NCBI GenBank assembly: GCA_963823675.1
Contig: CAWGMT010000028.1
Location: 62,001-126,000, forward strand
Direction of reading: 5' to 3'
Length of the DNA: 64,000 nt
From: CAWGMT01 sp963823675
Lineage (GTDB): Bacteria > Planctomycetota > Planctomycetia > Isosphaerales > Isosphaeraceae
Shown here: piece by piece, positions 48,352 to 56,010 of the stretch
How positions within the stretch are numbered: the stretch's first letter is position 1
Layout: every line of letters starts with the position of its first letter
The notes under the pieces: model-generated
What the model was told of the DNA's origin: nothing
Seen by the model: the letters and a program-made list of their open reading frames with translations, nothing else
The model's database searches: none
Program-made: the position numbers and the translations under genes

Positions 48352-49833
48352 ATGAGCACCCAACCCCGCAGCCAGGCACGCCGCGAATTCCTGGCCGATA
48401 TGGGCATGGGCTTCACCGGCTTGGTTCTGGGCGCCATGCTGCACCGCGACGGAATCGTGCGAGCGGATGGAACACTTACGGGCGGCTGGGCTCCCCCTGA
48501 CGGCAAGCCGCTTTTTCCGCCCAAGGCCAAGAATGTGATCTGGCTCTTCATGATCGGCGGCACCAGCCACCTGGAGAGCTTCGACCCCAAGCCGGCCGTG
48601 AACCGCTACGCGGGGAAGTCGATCGCCGAGACGCCATTTGCCGATGCACTGCGCACGAAACTGACCAAAAACGTCCGGAAGGTGGCGGAGGTCGATGCCA
48701 ACGGCCACATCCGCCAGATTCTTTATCCCCTCCAGGTGCGATACGGCAAGCGGGGCCAGTCCGGGATCGAGGTCAGCGACTTCTGGCCGCACGTGAGCTC
48801 GTGCATCGACGATATCGCGGTGGTCCGCTCGATGTGGACCACCGACAACGACCATGGCGCCCAGTTGCAGTTCCACACCGGCCGGCACGTGCTGGAAGGG
48901 ACGTATCCCACGATCGGCTCCTGGGTGCACTACGGCCTGGGCTCGCTCAATGACGACCTTCCCCAGTTCGTGGTCCTGGGCACGCCCATCGCCGACTGTT
49001 GCGGCGGAGTCGGGGGACATGGGGCGAGTTACCTCGGTCCCGAGCATGACGGGGTCCAGCTTGCGGTCGATCCCAAAAACCCGCTCCCCTTCGGCACGCC
49101 GCCGCGCGAGGTTTACGTCGAAGAACAGACCAGCGAGTTCGAGCTGCTGGGCCGGCTGAACCGGCTCTCGGCATTGAAATATCCGGACGACCCGGCGCTC
49201 ACGGCCCGGATCAAGGCGTACGAGCTGGCGTTCCGGATGCAGACCGCCGTGCCGGAAGTCGTCAAGTTTGACGACGAAACGCAATCATGCCGCCGGCTTT
49301 ACGGGCTCGACCATGACGCAACCCGTCCCTTCGGCGAGATGTGCCTGACCGCCCGCCGGCTGGTCGAGCGCGGAGTCCGTTTCGTGCAGATCTTCCACGG
49401 CTCCAACGGCGGCGCGGGCAACTGGGATGCTCACGGCGCCTTGCGACAGAACCACACGGCACAGTGCGCCGCGGTCGACCGGCCGATCGCCGGGCTGCTC
49501 CGCGACCTCAAAGTGCGCGGGCTGCTGGAGGAAACAATCGTCGTATGGGCAACCGAGTTTGGCCGGACGCCCGGCTCGCAGGGTGCCGACGGCCGCGATC
49601 ACCATCCCTTCGGCTTCTCGGTGTGGCTGGCCGGCGGCGGCATTAAGGGGGGCATTGCCCATGGGGCGACCGACGAGCTCGGCTTCCACGCCGCCCTTAA
49701 CCGCCATTACGTCACCGACATTCATGCCACGATCCTCCATCAGCTCGGGCTCGATCCCCGCCGGCTCGAAGTTCCCGGCCACAAGCGGCTCGAGATCGAT
49801 TTCGGGCAAGTCATTCGCGAGATCATCGCGTAG
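48352..49833 (+). CDS. DUF1501 protein with Tat-like leader
   Basis: The ATG at 48352 follows AGGA by nine bases and is preferred to an ATG five codons earlier that overlaps the previous stop. The N terminus QARREFLADMGMGFTGLVLG is a twin-arginine-like leader. The body has FPPKAKNVIWLFMIGGTSHL, ESFDPKPAVNRYAGKS, TDNDHGAQLQFHTGRHVLEG, VRFVQIFHGSNGGAGNWDAH and WATEFGRTPGSQGADGRDHH. These form the alkaline-phosphatase-like DUF1501 fold with conserved Asp/His metal sites. Length 494 is normal. It is the constant partner of DUF1549/1553 proteins and almost certainly cotranscribed with the gene before it. Substrate unknown. Confidence 0.92.
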   Translation: MSTQPRSQARREFLADMGMGFTGLVLGAMLHRDGIVRADGTLTGGWAPPDGKPLFPPKAKNVIWLFMIGGTSHLESFDPKPAVNRYAGKSIAETPFADALRTKLTKNVRKVAEVDANGHIRQILYPLQVRYGKRGQSGIEVSDFWPHVSSCIDDIAVVRSMWTTDNDHGAQLQFHTGRHVLEGTYPTIGSWVHYGLGSLNDDLPQFVVLGTPIADCCGGVGGHGASYLGPEHDGVQLAVDPKNPLPFGTPPREVYVEEQTSEFELLGRLNRLSALKYPDDPALTARIKAYELAFRMQTAVPEVVKFDDETQSCRRLYGLDHDATRPFGEMCLTARRLVERGVRFVQIFHGSNGGAGNWDAHGALRQNHTAQCAAVDRPIAGLLRDLKVRGLLEETIVVWATEFGRTPGSQGADGRDHHPFGFSVWLAGGGIKGGIAHGATDELGFHAALNRHYVTDIHATILHQLGLDPRRLEVPGHKRLEIDFGQVIREIIA

Positions 49834-49971
49834 AATTGGCGGTAGCGGCGGCCGAAGGACGAACAAGTCGAGTTTGAAGCACCATGAGCGCCCTCTGCCA
49901 CCAGCCGGAGGGTGGGATGTTGAAAGCCTGGAGCTCGAGCCTGCGAGCATTGCCCTCGGCTTTGGTCGCGC

Positions 49972-50169
49972 TTTTCCCCCCCTTGCAAAGGGGGGGTAGA
50001 GGGGGTGGTCCTCGCGCAACCAATTACAGGGTGCGCGCGGGGGCTTCCTCGATCTGTCGTGAGTCGCCAATGAGCGCCATTGCGAGCGAACGGCAAACGC
50101 AAGCACGACGCCCGACGTGTGGGTCCCCACCCCCCCTGGCCCCCCCTTCGCAAGGGGGGGAAAGGGAAA
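49972..50169. repeat. Long inverted repeat with C- and G-rich arms
   Basis: The left arm (49972-50008) with ttttcccccccttgcaaagg and the right arm (50125-50169) with cccccccttcgcaagggg are inverted copies of each other around a ~116-base centre. Each arm alone can also fold (runs of C against runs of G around ttgcaaa). It sits directly before the two duplicated membrane-protein genes and after the DUF1501 stop, so it could also end transcription. Confidence 0.75.
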
Positions 50170-50196
50170 TGATTCGCACCGATCAAAGGAGCTGTT

Positions 50197-50850
50197 ATGA
50201 AGCGATACTTGGTCGAGCTGCCGGTGTGGTGCCTCGTTGTGACGCTTCTGCTCACGGCGATCTGGGCGGGATACGCCCTGACAATCACTGTGAATCGCGA
50301 CAGCGTGGGCGGACTGGCCGTCAGCTTTCCTTGGATTGGTGATGGGGCAAGGTACAGGTACGATGGAAGCCTCGTTGCATATGTACGTTTTTCGAGTTGG
50401 CGCAGTCCAGTACACGTTATTTTGTCTCGCACGGTTTGGGGGCTCATCGCGTTCTGGTGGCCAGCCATCGCGAGCATTGGCGCCGGCCTTTTGACGCTTT
50501 TGGTCGCCCTGTTGCCTATCACGGGACCACTCGTCCGAAAGCGAATCCGGATCCCCCGCGTGCGGCTGACGCTGTTCCGGATGATGGTCGTGATCGGAAC
50601 CGTTTCCGCGTGGCTCTGGTTGGGACGGCTCGATGCCTATACAAGAATCCTCGGTGCGCTTGTCTTCGGCTTCACGCTCTACGCAGGTTTCCGCAGAGGT
50701 TTTCTGGCCCGGGAGGCCAAGGTTGACGGGGCGGACGCCAAGGTCCTTTCTCGAGTGGGAATCGCCGGCTATGCCCTCGTGCTGCTCCTTGCCCTCGCCT
50801 GGGTGATCAGCATCCTCGTCTGGGTCTCGTATCAAGAGCGCCGCTTCTGA
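50197..50850 (+). CDS. Small membrane protein, duplicate 1
   Basis: The 217-residue product follows AAAGGAGCTGTT and starts MKRYLVELPVWCLVVTLLLT. Five hydrophobic segments are visible at ~8-28, ~80-108 (WGLIAFWWPAIASIGAGLLT), ~125-143, ~148-166 and ~190-212. A loop between the first two holds Tyr/Asp/Gly-rich sequence (GARYRYDGSLVAYV) and the second half contains KRIRIPRVRLTLFRMMVVIG. There is no known domain. It is a clear paralogue of the next gene, about 65% identical by eye, with the last ~70 residues almost the same (DAKVLSRVGIAGYALVLLLA). Confidence 0.75.
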   Translation: MKRYLVELPVWCLVVTLLLTAIWAGYALTITVNRDSVGGLAVSFPWIGDGARYRYDGSLVAYVRFSSWRSPVHVILSRTVWGLIAFWWPAIASIGAGLLTLLVALLPITGPLVRKRIRIPRVRLTLFRMMVVIGTVSAWLWLGRLDAYTRILGALVFGFTLYAGFRRGFLAREAKVDGADAKVLSRVGIAGYALVLLLALAWVISILVWVSYQERRF

Positions 50851-50916
50851 CCGAAAAACCAGGACGCCGATGCTCGCGCGATCCAGAGAGCCACCGCACG
50901 AATCGAAGGAGCTGTC

Positions 50917-51579
50917 ATGAAGCGATGCTTGGTCGAGCTTCCGGTGTGGTGCCTGGTCGGCATCGTTGCGCTTCTGATCACGGCGACCTGGTTGGGGTTC
51001 GTCCTGACAGGCAATGAGAGTGGCTACATCAACGGCGTTTCGAGCGACGGCAGTCCTTTATTTCAGGATTGGACAGCGTACAGGTATGATGGGAGCTTCG
51101 TTGGACATACGTCGAATTGGCGGACTCGTGTCACTTCGGTCTACGTTCTCCAACCTCCCACGCTTTCGGGGCTCATCGCGTTCTGGTGGCCAGCCGGCGC
51201 GAGCATTGCCGTCGCCCTGTTGACGCTTGTGGCCGCCCTGATGCCTACCAGTGGACCACTCCTCAGAAAACGAATCCGGATCCCACGCGTGCGGATTACA
51301 CTGTTCCGGGTGATGGTTCTAATCGGGACCGTTTCTGCCTGGCTCTGGTTGAGCCGATTGGATCACTATACGAGAGTCGTCGGTACGCTCATATTCGGCT
51401 TCATGCTCCACGCGGGTTTTCGCCGGAGTTTTTTGGCGAAGGAGGCCAAGGTCGAGGGGGCGGACGCCAAGGTCCTTTCGCGAGTGGGAATCGCCGGTTA
51501 TGCCCTCGTGCTGCTCCTCGCCCTCGCCTGGGTAATCAGCATCCTCGTCTGGGACTCGTATCAAGAGCACCGCTTGTGA
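50917..51579 (+). CDS. Small membrane protein, duplicate 2
   Basis: This 220-residue paralogue of the 50197-50850 gene starts after GAAGGAGCTGTC, an almost identical ribosome site, so promoter-proximal sequence was copied too. Conserved parts are MKRCLVELPVWCLVG, LIAFWWPAGASIAVALLTLV, RKRIRIPRVRITLFRVMVLI and the whole C terminus. The periplasmic-side loop at ~30-75 differs most (NGVSSDGSPLFQDWTAYRYD), which suggests that this loop is under relaxed or diversifying pressure. It overlaps or abuts the zinc-ribbon gene (GTG at 51576, ATG at 51591). No function known. Confidence 0.75.
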   Translation: MKRCLVELPVWCLVGIVALLITATWLGFVLTGNESGYINGVSSDGSPLFQDWTAYRYDGSFVGHTSNWRTRVTSVYVLQPPTLSGLIAFWWPAGASIAVALLTLVAALMPTSGPLLRKRIRIPRVRITLFRVMVLIGTVSAWLWLSRLDHYTRVVGTLIFGFMLHAGFRRSFLAKEAKVEGADAKVLSRVGIAGYALVLLLALAWVISILVWDSYQEHRL

Positions 51580-51590
51580 CCGAGGCGCAG

Positions 51591-52673
51591 ATGTTGCTGA
51601 TATTCTGGTGCAAAAACTGCGGCAAGGAATTTCGCGTCGACGACCGCTATCAGGGCCGGAAGGGACGGTGCAAGGACTGCGGCCACATCATGACAATTCC
51701 CACGATCGCCGTGAAATTGACCGCCCCGGCAAAGGTAGCCGAAAAACCAACCTCAGGCGAACCAGCCGCGCCGCTGGCCGAAGCACCCGTCTTCCGGCTC
51801 AGCCCCCCCGAGCCGTCGCCGCGCGCGTACGCGAGACAGGTCCCGCCGGATTTCGAGGCGCCGACGCCTGCGCCCACGCACGATCGTCACGCAGAGGTCG
51901 CGGCTCCTCGACCTCCCCAGCCCCCGCCAGCGGATGAACCCCCTTACGAGATCGAGCTGATCGACGACGACCAAGATTTCCGCACGGCCATGCCCGTTTC
52001 TCCCGAAATCGAGCGGGGACTGCGCGAGATGGCCGAGTTCGCCAGAGATCCCCGCGGCTACTCGCTGGCCGAATCGCGGAGCGGTCGCGGTCTCTTCTCG
52101 TTTCGAGGACGCGGCCATTCTGGCCCGGCGAGGTGGCTATACTTGAAGTGGAGAGGCACCATCACGTTCGTTCTCAAGCTCCTGCGCTGGATCGACAACT
52201 GGGCCTATCTGATCTCGGTCCCGTTCCTCGTACTGCTTTTCGTTGCGCTCGTCGTCTCCAACATGGCCCTGGTACATGTCGGCGCCGTGGTGGTTGTCCT
52301 GGTCAACTACGGCCGCTTCTGGACCGACTTGCTCGCGCTTTTCGTCCGGCCGTTCCGGGAAAGCCCTCTGCACGGTCTGGGGTTCCTGTTTCCGCCGTAC
52401 GGGTTGTACTTCCTGGCGACGCGCTGGCGGCAGGTGAAGCCCACGCTGCGGCGCATGGCGACCTCGTGCATCCCCATCGTCCTGGTCGTCCTTGCCTACG
52501 CGTTCCTGCCTTCGGTCAATCCGGGCGTCGAAAACGTTGAAGGCGTCGGTGCCAAGATCGAAGCCGGCGGGAGAGCGCTGGTCAAAGAAATTCACGAAGG
52601 CGTCCGGGAGATCAAGGGTAGGCTGCCTACGCTCAAGATGAAACCCAAAGGAGAGCCCGAGCCAAATCCGTAA
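51591..52673 (+). CDS. Zinc-ribbon membrane protein
   Basis: The first 35 residues form a zinc ribbon (FWCKNCGKEFRVDDRYQGRK, then RCKDCGHIMTIP), the MJ0042-like type common at the start of planctomycete proteins. A Pro/Ala-rich linker to ~140 follows, then an acidic segment and, from ~190, membrane segments (WAYLISVPFLVLLFVALVVS, VHVGAVVVVLVNYGRFWTDL, MATSCIPIVLVVLAYAFLPS). A region with GLGFLFPPYGLYFLATRWRQ lies between them. It ends with a charged tail. The ATG at 51591 is chosen; a GTG at 51576 that overlaps the previous stop is the alternative. It belongs to the same transcript as the two paralogous membrane proteins. Function unknown. Confidence 0.75.
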   Translation: MLLIFWCKNCGKEFRVDDRYQGRKGRCKDCGHIMTIPTIAVKLTAPAKVAEKPTSGEPAAPLAEAPVFRLSPPEPSPRAYARQVPPDFEAPTPAPTHDRHAEVAAPRPPQPPPADEPPYEIELIDDDQDFRTAMPVSPEIERGLREMAEFARDPRGYSLAESRSGRGLFSFRGRGHSGPARWLYLKWRGTITFVLKLLRWIDNWAYLISVPFLVLLFVALVVSNMALVHVGAVVVVLVNYGRFWTDLLALFVRPFRESPLHGLGFLFPPYGLYFLATRWRQVKPTLRRMATSCIPIVLVVLAYAFLPSVNPGVENVEGVGAKIEAGGRALVKEIHEGVREIKGRLPTLKMKPKGEPEPNP

Positions 52674-53003
52674 AGCCGCTCGACGATCGCCGGGACCGCC
52701 TTGGCTGCCAAGGAAGCGAACGGCGACACTTGATTTCGCACAGCGCCCTTCGCGGCGTTGCCGCAACCAAGAGATCGGGGGACAGAGCCCCCTCCTACAG
52801 AAATCGCCGCGCAGCGTCGGCCTCTTGTAGGAGCCGGCTCTGTCCGGCGATCCCAAGATGTGCGCATCGTGCGGAGATGTTTGCGAGGAAATGTCTAAGC
52901 AACGACCACACCCAGTGCTACAATCGGGAGGGCGAACCGATCCACGCGCGCCTGCTGAGATCGCCTTCAATGTGGACGCGCAATCAGATCCGGTACAGTC
53001 CCT
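52674..53003. other. Intergenic region with a REP-like palindrome
   Basis: Apart from the palindrome at 52773-52852 I see no gene or RNA here. Confidence 0.5.
52773..52852. repeat. REP-like palindrome with tgtaggagccggctctgtcc arm
   Basis: The left side gatcgggggacagagcc with ctcctaca and the right side tgtaggagccggctctgtcc with ggcgatc are imperfect inverted copies around ~25 bases. This type of palindrome is widespread in bacterial genomes as a REP sequence. Confidence 0.8.
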
Positions 53004-53696
53004 GTGCCGGCCGAGTCCGTCGTGAAGATTTACCTGTTACTGATCGACCGCGAGCAGTTTTTCTTCTACTCCGACGAGTCGGAAGCAACCCACGAGCCGC
53101 AAGACGGCGGCGATTCTGCCCTGAAGGCTCACGCGGGCTTGGCCGGCTGGCTGCACGAACAGCTCGACAAATTCAAGAAAAGCTGGCATGAGGCGGAATC
53201 GGGCGTTACCCACTGGCTGCGGCGATGTTGGGATTGGCTGCACTCATGGTCGCATCCCGACGAGTGGATGCTTTCGCAATTGCGGTCGGCGAAACTGATC
53301 GAGCTGTATCACCCGGCGTCTCGGACTGATGACGAGGTGCTCGCAATCTGGCAGAATTACGTCTTGCGACAACGCAACCGGCATCTGGTCTGGCTGACCA
53401 TCAATGGTGTGGTCGCGCCGTTTACGGTACTTTTTGCGATCTTGCCCGGTCCAAATATCATTGGTTACTGGTTCCTTTACCGGGCGGTCCACCACCTGCT
53501 CGTCGTCTGGGGCACGGTCCGCGTCGGCAAGGGCGGCGTCCCGACCGAGCTTCATTCCAGGGAATCACTCGATATGCCAGTCGAACGCGATGACGCAGGC
53601 AAGACCACGCATGTGGCGCTCGTGGGCTCAGGCGAGCGACTCGACGAGCATGTGGCGCGGTCGCGTGCACCGAGGCGGAGGCATGGTGGGGGCTGA
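53004..53696 (+). CDS. Mitochondrial K+/H+ exchange-related (KHE1-like) membrane protein
   Basis: The 230-residue product starts at a GTG (53004); a second GTG at 53022 would give the cleaner opening VKIYLLLIDREQFFFYSDES. The core SWSHPDEWMLSQLRSAKLIE, VLRQRNRHLVWLTINGVVAP and LPGPNIIGYWFLYRAVHHLL resembles PF10173 proteins. These have one or two membrane segments around VAPFTVLFAILPGPN and the Pro-Gly-Pro-Asn motif. Bacterial members are of unknown function; the name comes from a yeast relative linked to K+/H+ exchange. The last ~35 residues are Arg/Gly-rich. It precedes the EEP gene by ~65 bases on the same strand. Confidence 0.65.
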   Translation: MPAESVVKIYLLLIDREQFFFYSDESEATHEPQDGGDSALKAHAGLAGWLHEQLDKFKKSWHEAESGVTHWLRRCWDWLHSWSHPDEWMLSQLRSAKLIELYHPASRTDDEVLAIWQNYVLRQRNRHLVWLTINGVVAPFTVLFAILPGPNIIGYWFLYRAVHHLLVVWGTVRVGKGGVPTELHSRESLDMPVERDDAGKTTHVALVGSGERLDEHVARSRAPRRRHGGG

Positions 53697-53762
53697 GCGC
53701 TCACCAAGCCGCACGCTCGCAACCCGCCGAACCCGATCCGGGAGGCAGACAAACAGGTGACC

Positions 53763-54479
53763 ATGAGGTTACTCAGCTATAACATCCACAAAGGGATCGG
53801 CGGCCGCGATCGCCGCTATTCGCTCGAACGGATCGTGCAGGTTGTCGCCCACGAGAACCCCGATCTTGTCTGCCTTCAGGAGGTCGACCGGCACGTCGCC
53901 CGGTCGCGCCACGACGACCAGCCGCACCGGTTGGCGGCGGCTCTGGAGGCAACGGCCCACCTCTACCAGCTCAACGTGCGCTTCAAGGCGGGCGGATATG
54001 GCAATCTGGTGCTATCCCGCTGGCCGTTTCGAATCTGCCACCAGGTTTCTCTTCGCCTCAGACGGAAAAAACCCCGTGGCGCCCAGATCGTGGTCGTCGA
54101 GACGCCTCAGGGGCTCGTCCATCTCATCCACTGGCACTTAGGCCTCGCGGAGCGCGAGCGGCACTGGCAGGTCCGGCAGTTGCTCGACCACGCCCTGTTT
54201 CGCGAGTCGGCCCACTTGCCGACCTTGATCGTGGGCGACTTCAACGACTGGCTCAATACGCTGGCCAAAGGCCCGATGGCGCACCACGGTTTCGTGCAGG
54301 TGACCGCGCCCCGATCGCGCTTTCGCTCGTTCCCGGCCTACTGGCCGGTCGTCTCGCTCGACAAGGCGTTCGTCCGCGGACCGCTCGTCGTCCGCCACGC
54401 GCGGATCGTCCACTCACGACTCGCCCGCGACGCCTCGGACCACCTGCCGCTCCTGGTGGATTTTCACGTCAGGCATTAA
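53763..54479 (+). CDS. Endonuclease/exonuclease/phosphatase (EEP) family protein
   Basis: The 238-residue product starts MRLLSYNIHKGIGGRDRRYS. It has the EEP metal-binding residues: N in SYNIH, E in NPDLVCLQEVDRHVARSRHD, D-x-N in TLIVGDFNDWLN, and the final DASDHLPLLVDFHV with catalytic D and H. Family members cut phosphodiester bonds in DNA, RNA, inositol phosphates or phospholipids; this short, leaderless form is cytoplasmic. The ATG at 53763 has AGGTGA just upstream; the GTG at 53757 is an alternative. It is probably cotranscribed with the KHE1-like gene. Substrate unassigned. Confidence 0.88.
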   Translation: MRLLSYNIHKGIGGRDRRYSLERIVQVVAHENPDLVCLQEVDRHVARSRHDDQPHRLAAALEATAHLYQLNVRFKAGGYGNLVLSRWPFRICHQVSLRLRRKKPRGAQIVVVETPQGLVHLIHWHLGLAERERHWQVRQLLDHALFRESAHLPTLIVGDFNDWLNTLAKGPMAHHGFVQVTAPRSRFRSFPAYWPVVSLDKAFVRGPLVVRHARIVHSRLARDASDHLPLLVDFHVRH

Positions 54480-54496
54480 AGATGGCAATCGCGCAT

Positions 54497-54680
54497 GTTC
54501 CGTGCCCTGGAGTCGGTCCGATTGGACGACACAAAGACCAATGCTTCAACGACTTCCGAAGAGTACCCGAGAGTAGCTGCTGCGCCGCCGATCCCTGAGG
54601 CGTCTTGTCGCCGAACATCGTGGGATGGGACTGAAACCCTTCGAAAACGTCCCAACCAGTCCCACTTTTCCCCAAACAGG
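54497..54680 (+). repeat. Dispersed repeat, copy C (diverged)
   Basis: This segment runs parallel to 60164-60335 (copy B) with many substitutions but the same order of landmarks: ctggagtcggtccgatt, acgacacaaagaccaatg, ccgccgatccctgagg, cttcgaaaacgtccc and gtcccacttttcccc. In the frame where copies A and B read PSKTSQIVSFFLI this copy reads NPSKTSQPVPLFP but with stop codons upstream. It ends about 50 bases before the tRNA gene. Confidence 0.6.
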
Positions 54681-54733
54681 ACCCACCCTCGGCGTTTCCG
54701 TTCTGCCCATGTGGTCAGTTTGATCCCAGCGGA

Positions 54734-54817
54734 AGCGAAACTATGGATATGGCAGACGTACCGGACTCAAAATCCGGTGGGGTAACACCCGTGTGGGTTC
54801 AAGTCCCACCTTCGGTA
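54734..54817 (+). tRNA. tRNA-Leu(CAA)
   Basis: The anticodon stem ccgga/tccgg encloses the loop CTCAAAA, anticodon CAA. A class II variable arm (ggg-taaca-ccc), a T arm (gtggg-ttcaagt-cccac) and a D arm with ggcagac are all in place, as expected for leucine. The acceptor stem pairs in five of seven positions (agcgaaa against cttcggt), with mismatches at 2:71 and 7:66, and CCA is not encoded. The gene may be slightly degraded or misread. Its D-loop-to-anticodon stretch recurs at 59470-59496 and 63944-63973. Confidence 0.8.
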
Positions 54818-54991
54818 CTGAAACGATCGCAATCCAGTGGTACGAGTTCTTGCAGGCGTTTAGAGCGGACACTTCGGCGACCCCCCAACGCCAGTCCGCC
54901 ATCCGACTTGTGCTTGTCGCTACAGAATGCCTCGCTCGATGCGCGCTGACCGGCGTGGCTCCGGTCGGTAGAATAGGAGCGGAGGTGGAAC

Positions 54992-55222
54992 ATGATGCAG
55001 CGCGACGCCGATCCTACCGTGCCTGTCGAACAGGTTTGCCTGTCGAACGCCAATTCCTCGGATGCGCTGGAGCCCCCAGGAGGCCCGACGGAGGCCGATC
55101 AGGAGGAGCTTCTCGATTACGCGCCGGTACCGCCGCGGAATACCCAAACGCTCGTGGTGCGGTTTCGGCCGGGCGATCGTCTCAGACCGCTGCCATACTC
55201 CCTGGGTGAGGAGAATCCGTAA
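54992..55222 (+). CDS. Small protein, first gene of a two-gene operon
   Basis: A near-perfect ribosome site (GGAGGTGG) precedes ATGATG at 54992-54997. The 76-residue product is acidic and Pro-rich at the front, then TLVVRFRPGDRLRPLPYSLG, a conserved ending (a V-R-x-R strand plus a PLPYPL-like turn) that I recall from small planctomycete proteins encoded before 'VVTQSCDLE' proteins. Two bases separate it from the next start (GTG at 55225), so the genes are probably translationally coupled. Antitoxin-like size and layout, but no DNA-binding motif. Function unknown. Confidence 0.6.
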   Translation: MMQRDADPTVPVEQVCLSNANSSDALEPPGGPTEADQEELLDYAPVPPRNTQTLVVRFRPGDRLRPLPYSLGEENP

Positions 55223-55224
55223 CG

Positions 55225-55742
55225 GTGGAATCGTTCTGGCTCCTGGTCGATGAGGGAGAGCTTCGTCAGGGAGACTACGTGCCAGGCTGCTCGATCCCGG
55301 CCGTCGGCCCGACTTTCGCGGTCGTGGGCGAGCCGCACGAAATCCGGACTGATCAGGGCGACTTGATCGTCGTCACGCAGAGTTGCGACCTGGAGCAGCG
55401 GAAGGTCAGGCTGGTGGCCGGCTGCCCCATCTTTCCGCTCGCGGAATTCGAGGCCGTCAATCCCGCCTTCGCCCGCAAGGGGCGCTGGAATGAGGTCTTG
55501 AAGGGTCGCATCGAGGGCCTGCACTTGATCGCCTCGCCGAACGCCCCAGAGGAGAATCGCCAGGCTCTTGTGGTCGATTTTCGGGAGACCTTCAGCCTGC
55601 CCCACGATTACTTGGCGGATCACGCGAAACGCCTGGGGCGCGCTGGCGGTTAAAGCCGCCTTTCCTGGAACATTTTTCGCAAGCCTTCGCGCGGTTCTTC
55701 ATGCGCGTGGGCCTCCCTTCCACGATTCCCGAGTTCCGTTGA
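55225..55742 (+). CDS. Conserved 'VVTQSCDLE' protein, partner of the small gene (one frameshift)
   Basis: The frame from the GTG at 55225 reads FWLLVDEGELRQGDYVPGCS, then DLIVVTQSCDLEQRKVRLVA, EFEAVNPAFARKGRWNEVLK and NRQALVVDFRETFSLPHDYL. At ~55635 a G is lost in a GGGG run. In the next frame the expected ending follows: RWRLKPPFLEHFSQAFARFF, then MRVGLPSTIPEFR with a stop at 55740-55742. The restored length is ~172 residues. QSCDL with a preceding beta strand and a conserved Gly-Asp-Tyr is a motif shared by a group of uncharacterised bacterial proteins, perhaps SH3-barrel-like (PemK/MazF fold); that is speculation. It sits just behind tRNA-Leu, a frequent place for accessory genes. Confidence 0.6.
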
Positions 55743-55888
55743 GAGCCGGCACATCGAAGGGCGGGCGCATCGCCCTCGGGTTCCAGGGACACCAATTCCG
55801 CCCTGCGGAAATGAGTATGGCGCCCTCAGAACGCGGCCTGCGGAATTGAGTATGATGTGCCCGGAACACGGTAAGGGAACTTCTTCCT

Positions 55889-56006
55889 TGTGCCCCACGT
55901 GCTCGCCTTGAACGCGGGTCAAGCCGTCGCGTTCCGCAACGACAATGCGGCGAATCACAGCGTCGGAGCATCGTCCCCCGAGCCAAGAAAACAGTTCAAT
56001 CTGGAG
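55889..56006 (+). pseudogene. Remnant of a cupredoxin-like domain
   Basis: The frame reads CPHVLALNAGQAVAFRNDNA-like sequence followed by NHSVGASSPEPRKQFNL. It resembles the segment of plastocyanin-like proteins with the N-x-D-x-x-x-H copper-site approach (PHVLAVQAGQ-x-V-x-(V/F)-x-N-x-D-x-x-x-HNV). No start, end or remaining copper ligands are present. It lies in the space between two converging genes. Confidence 0.45.
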
Positions 56007-56010
56007 ATCT

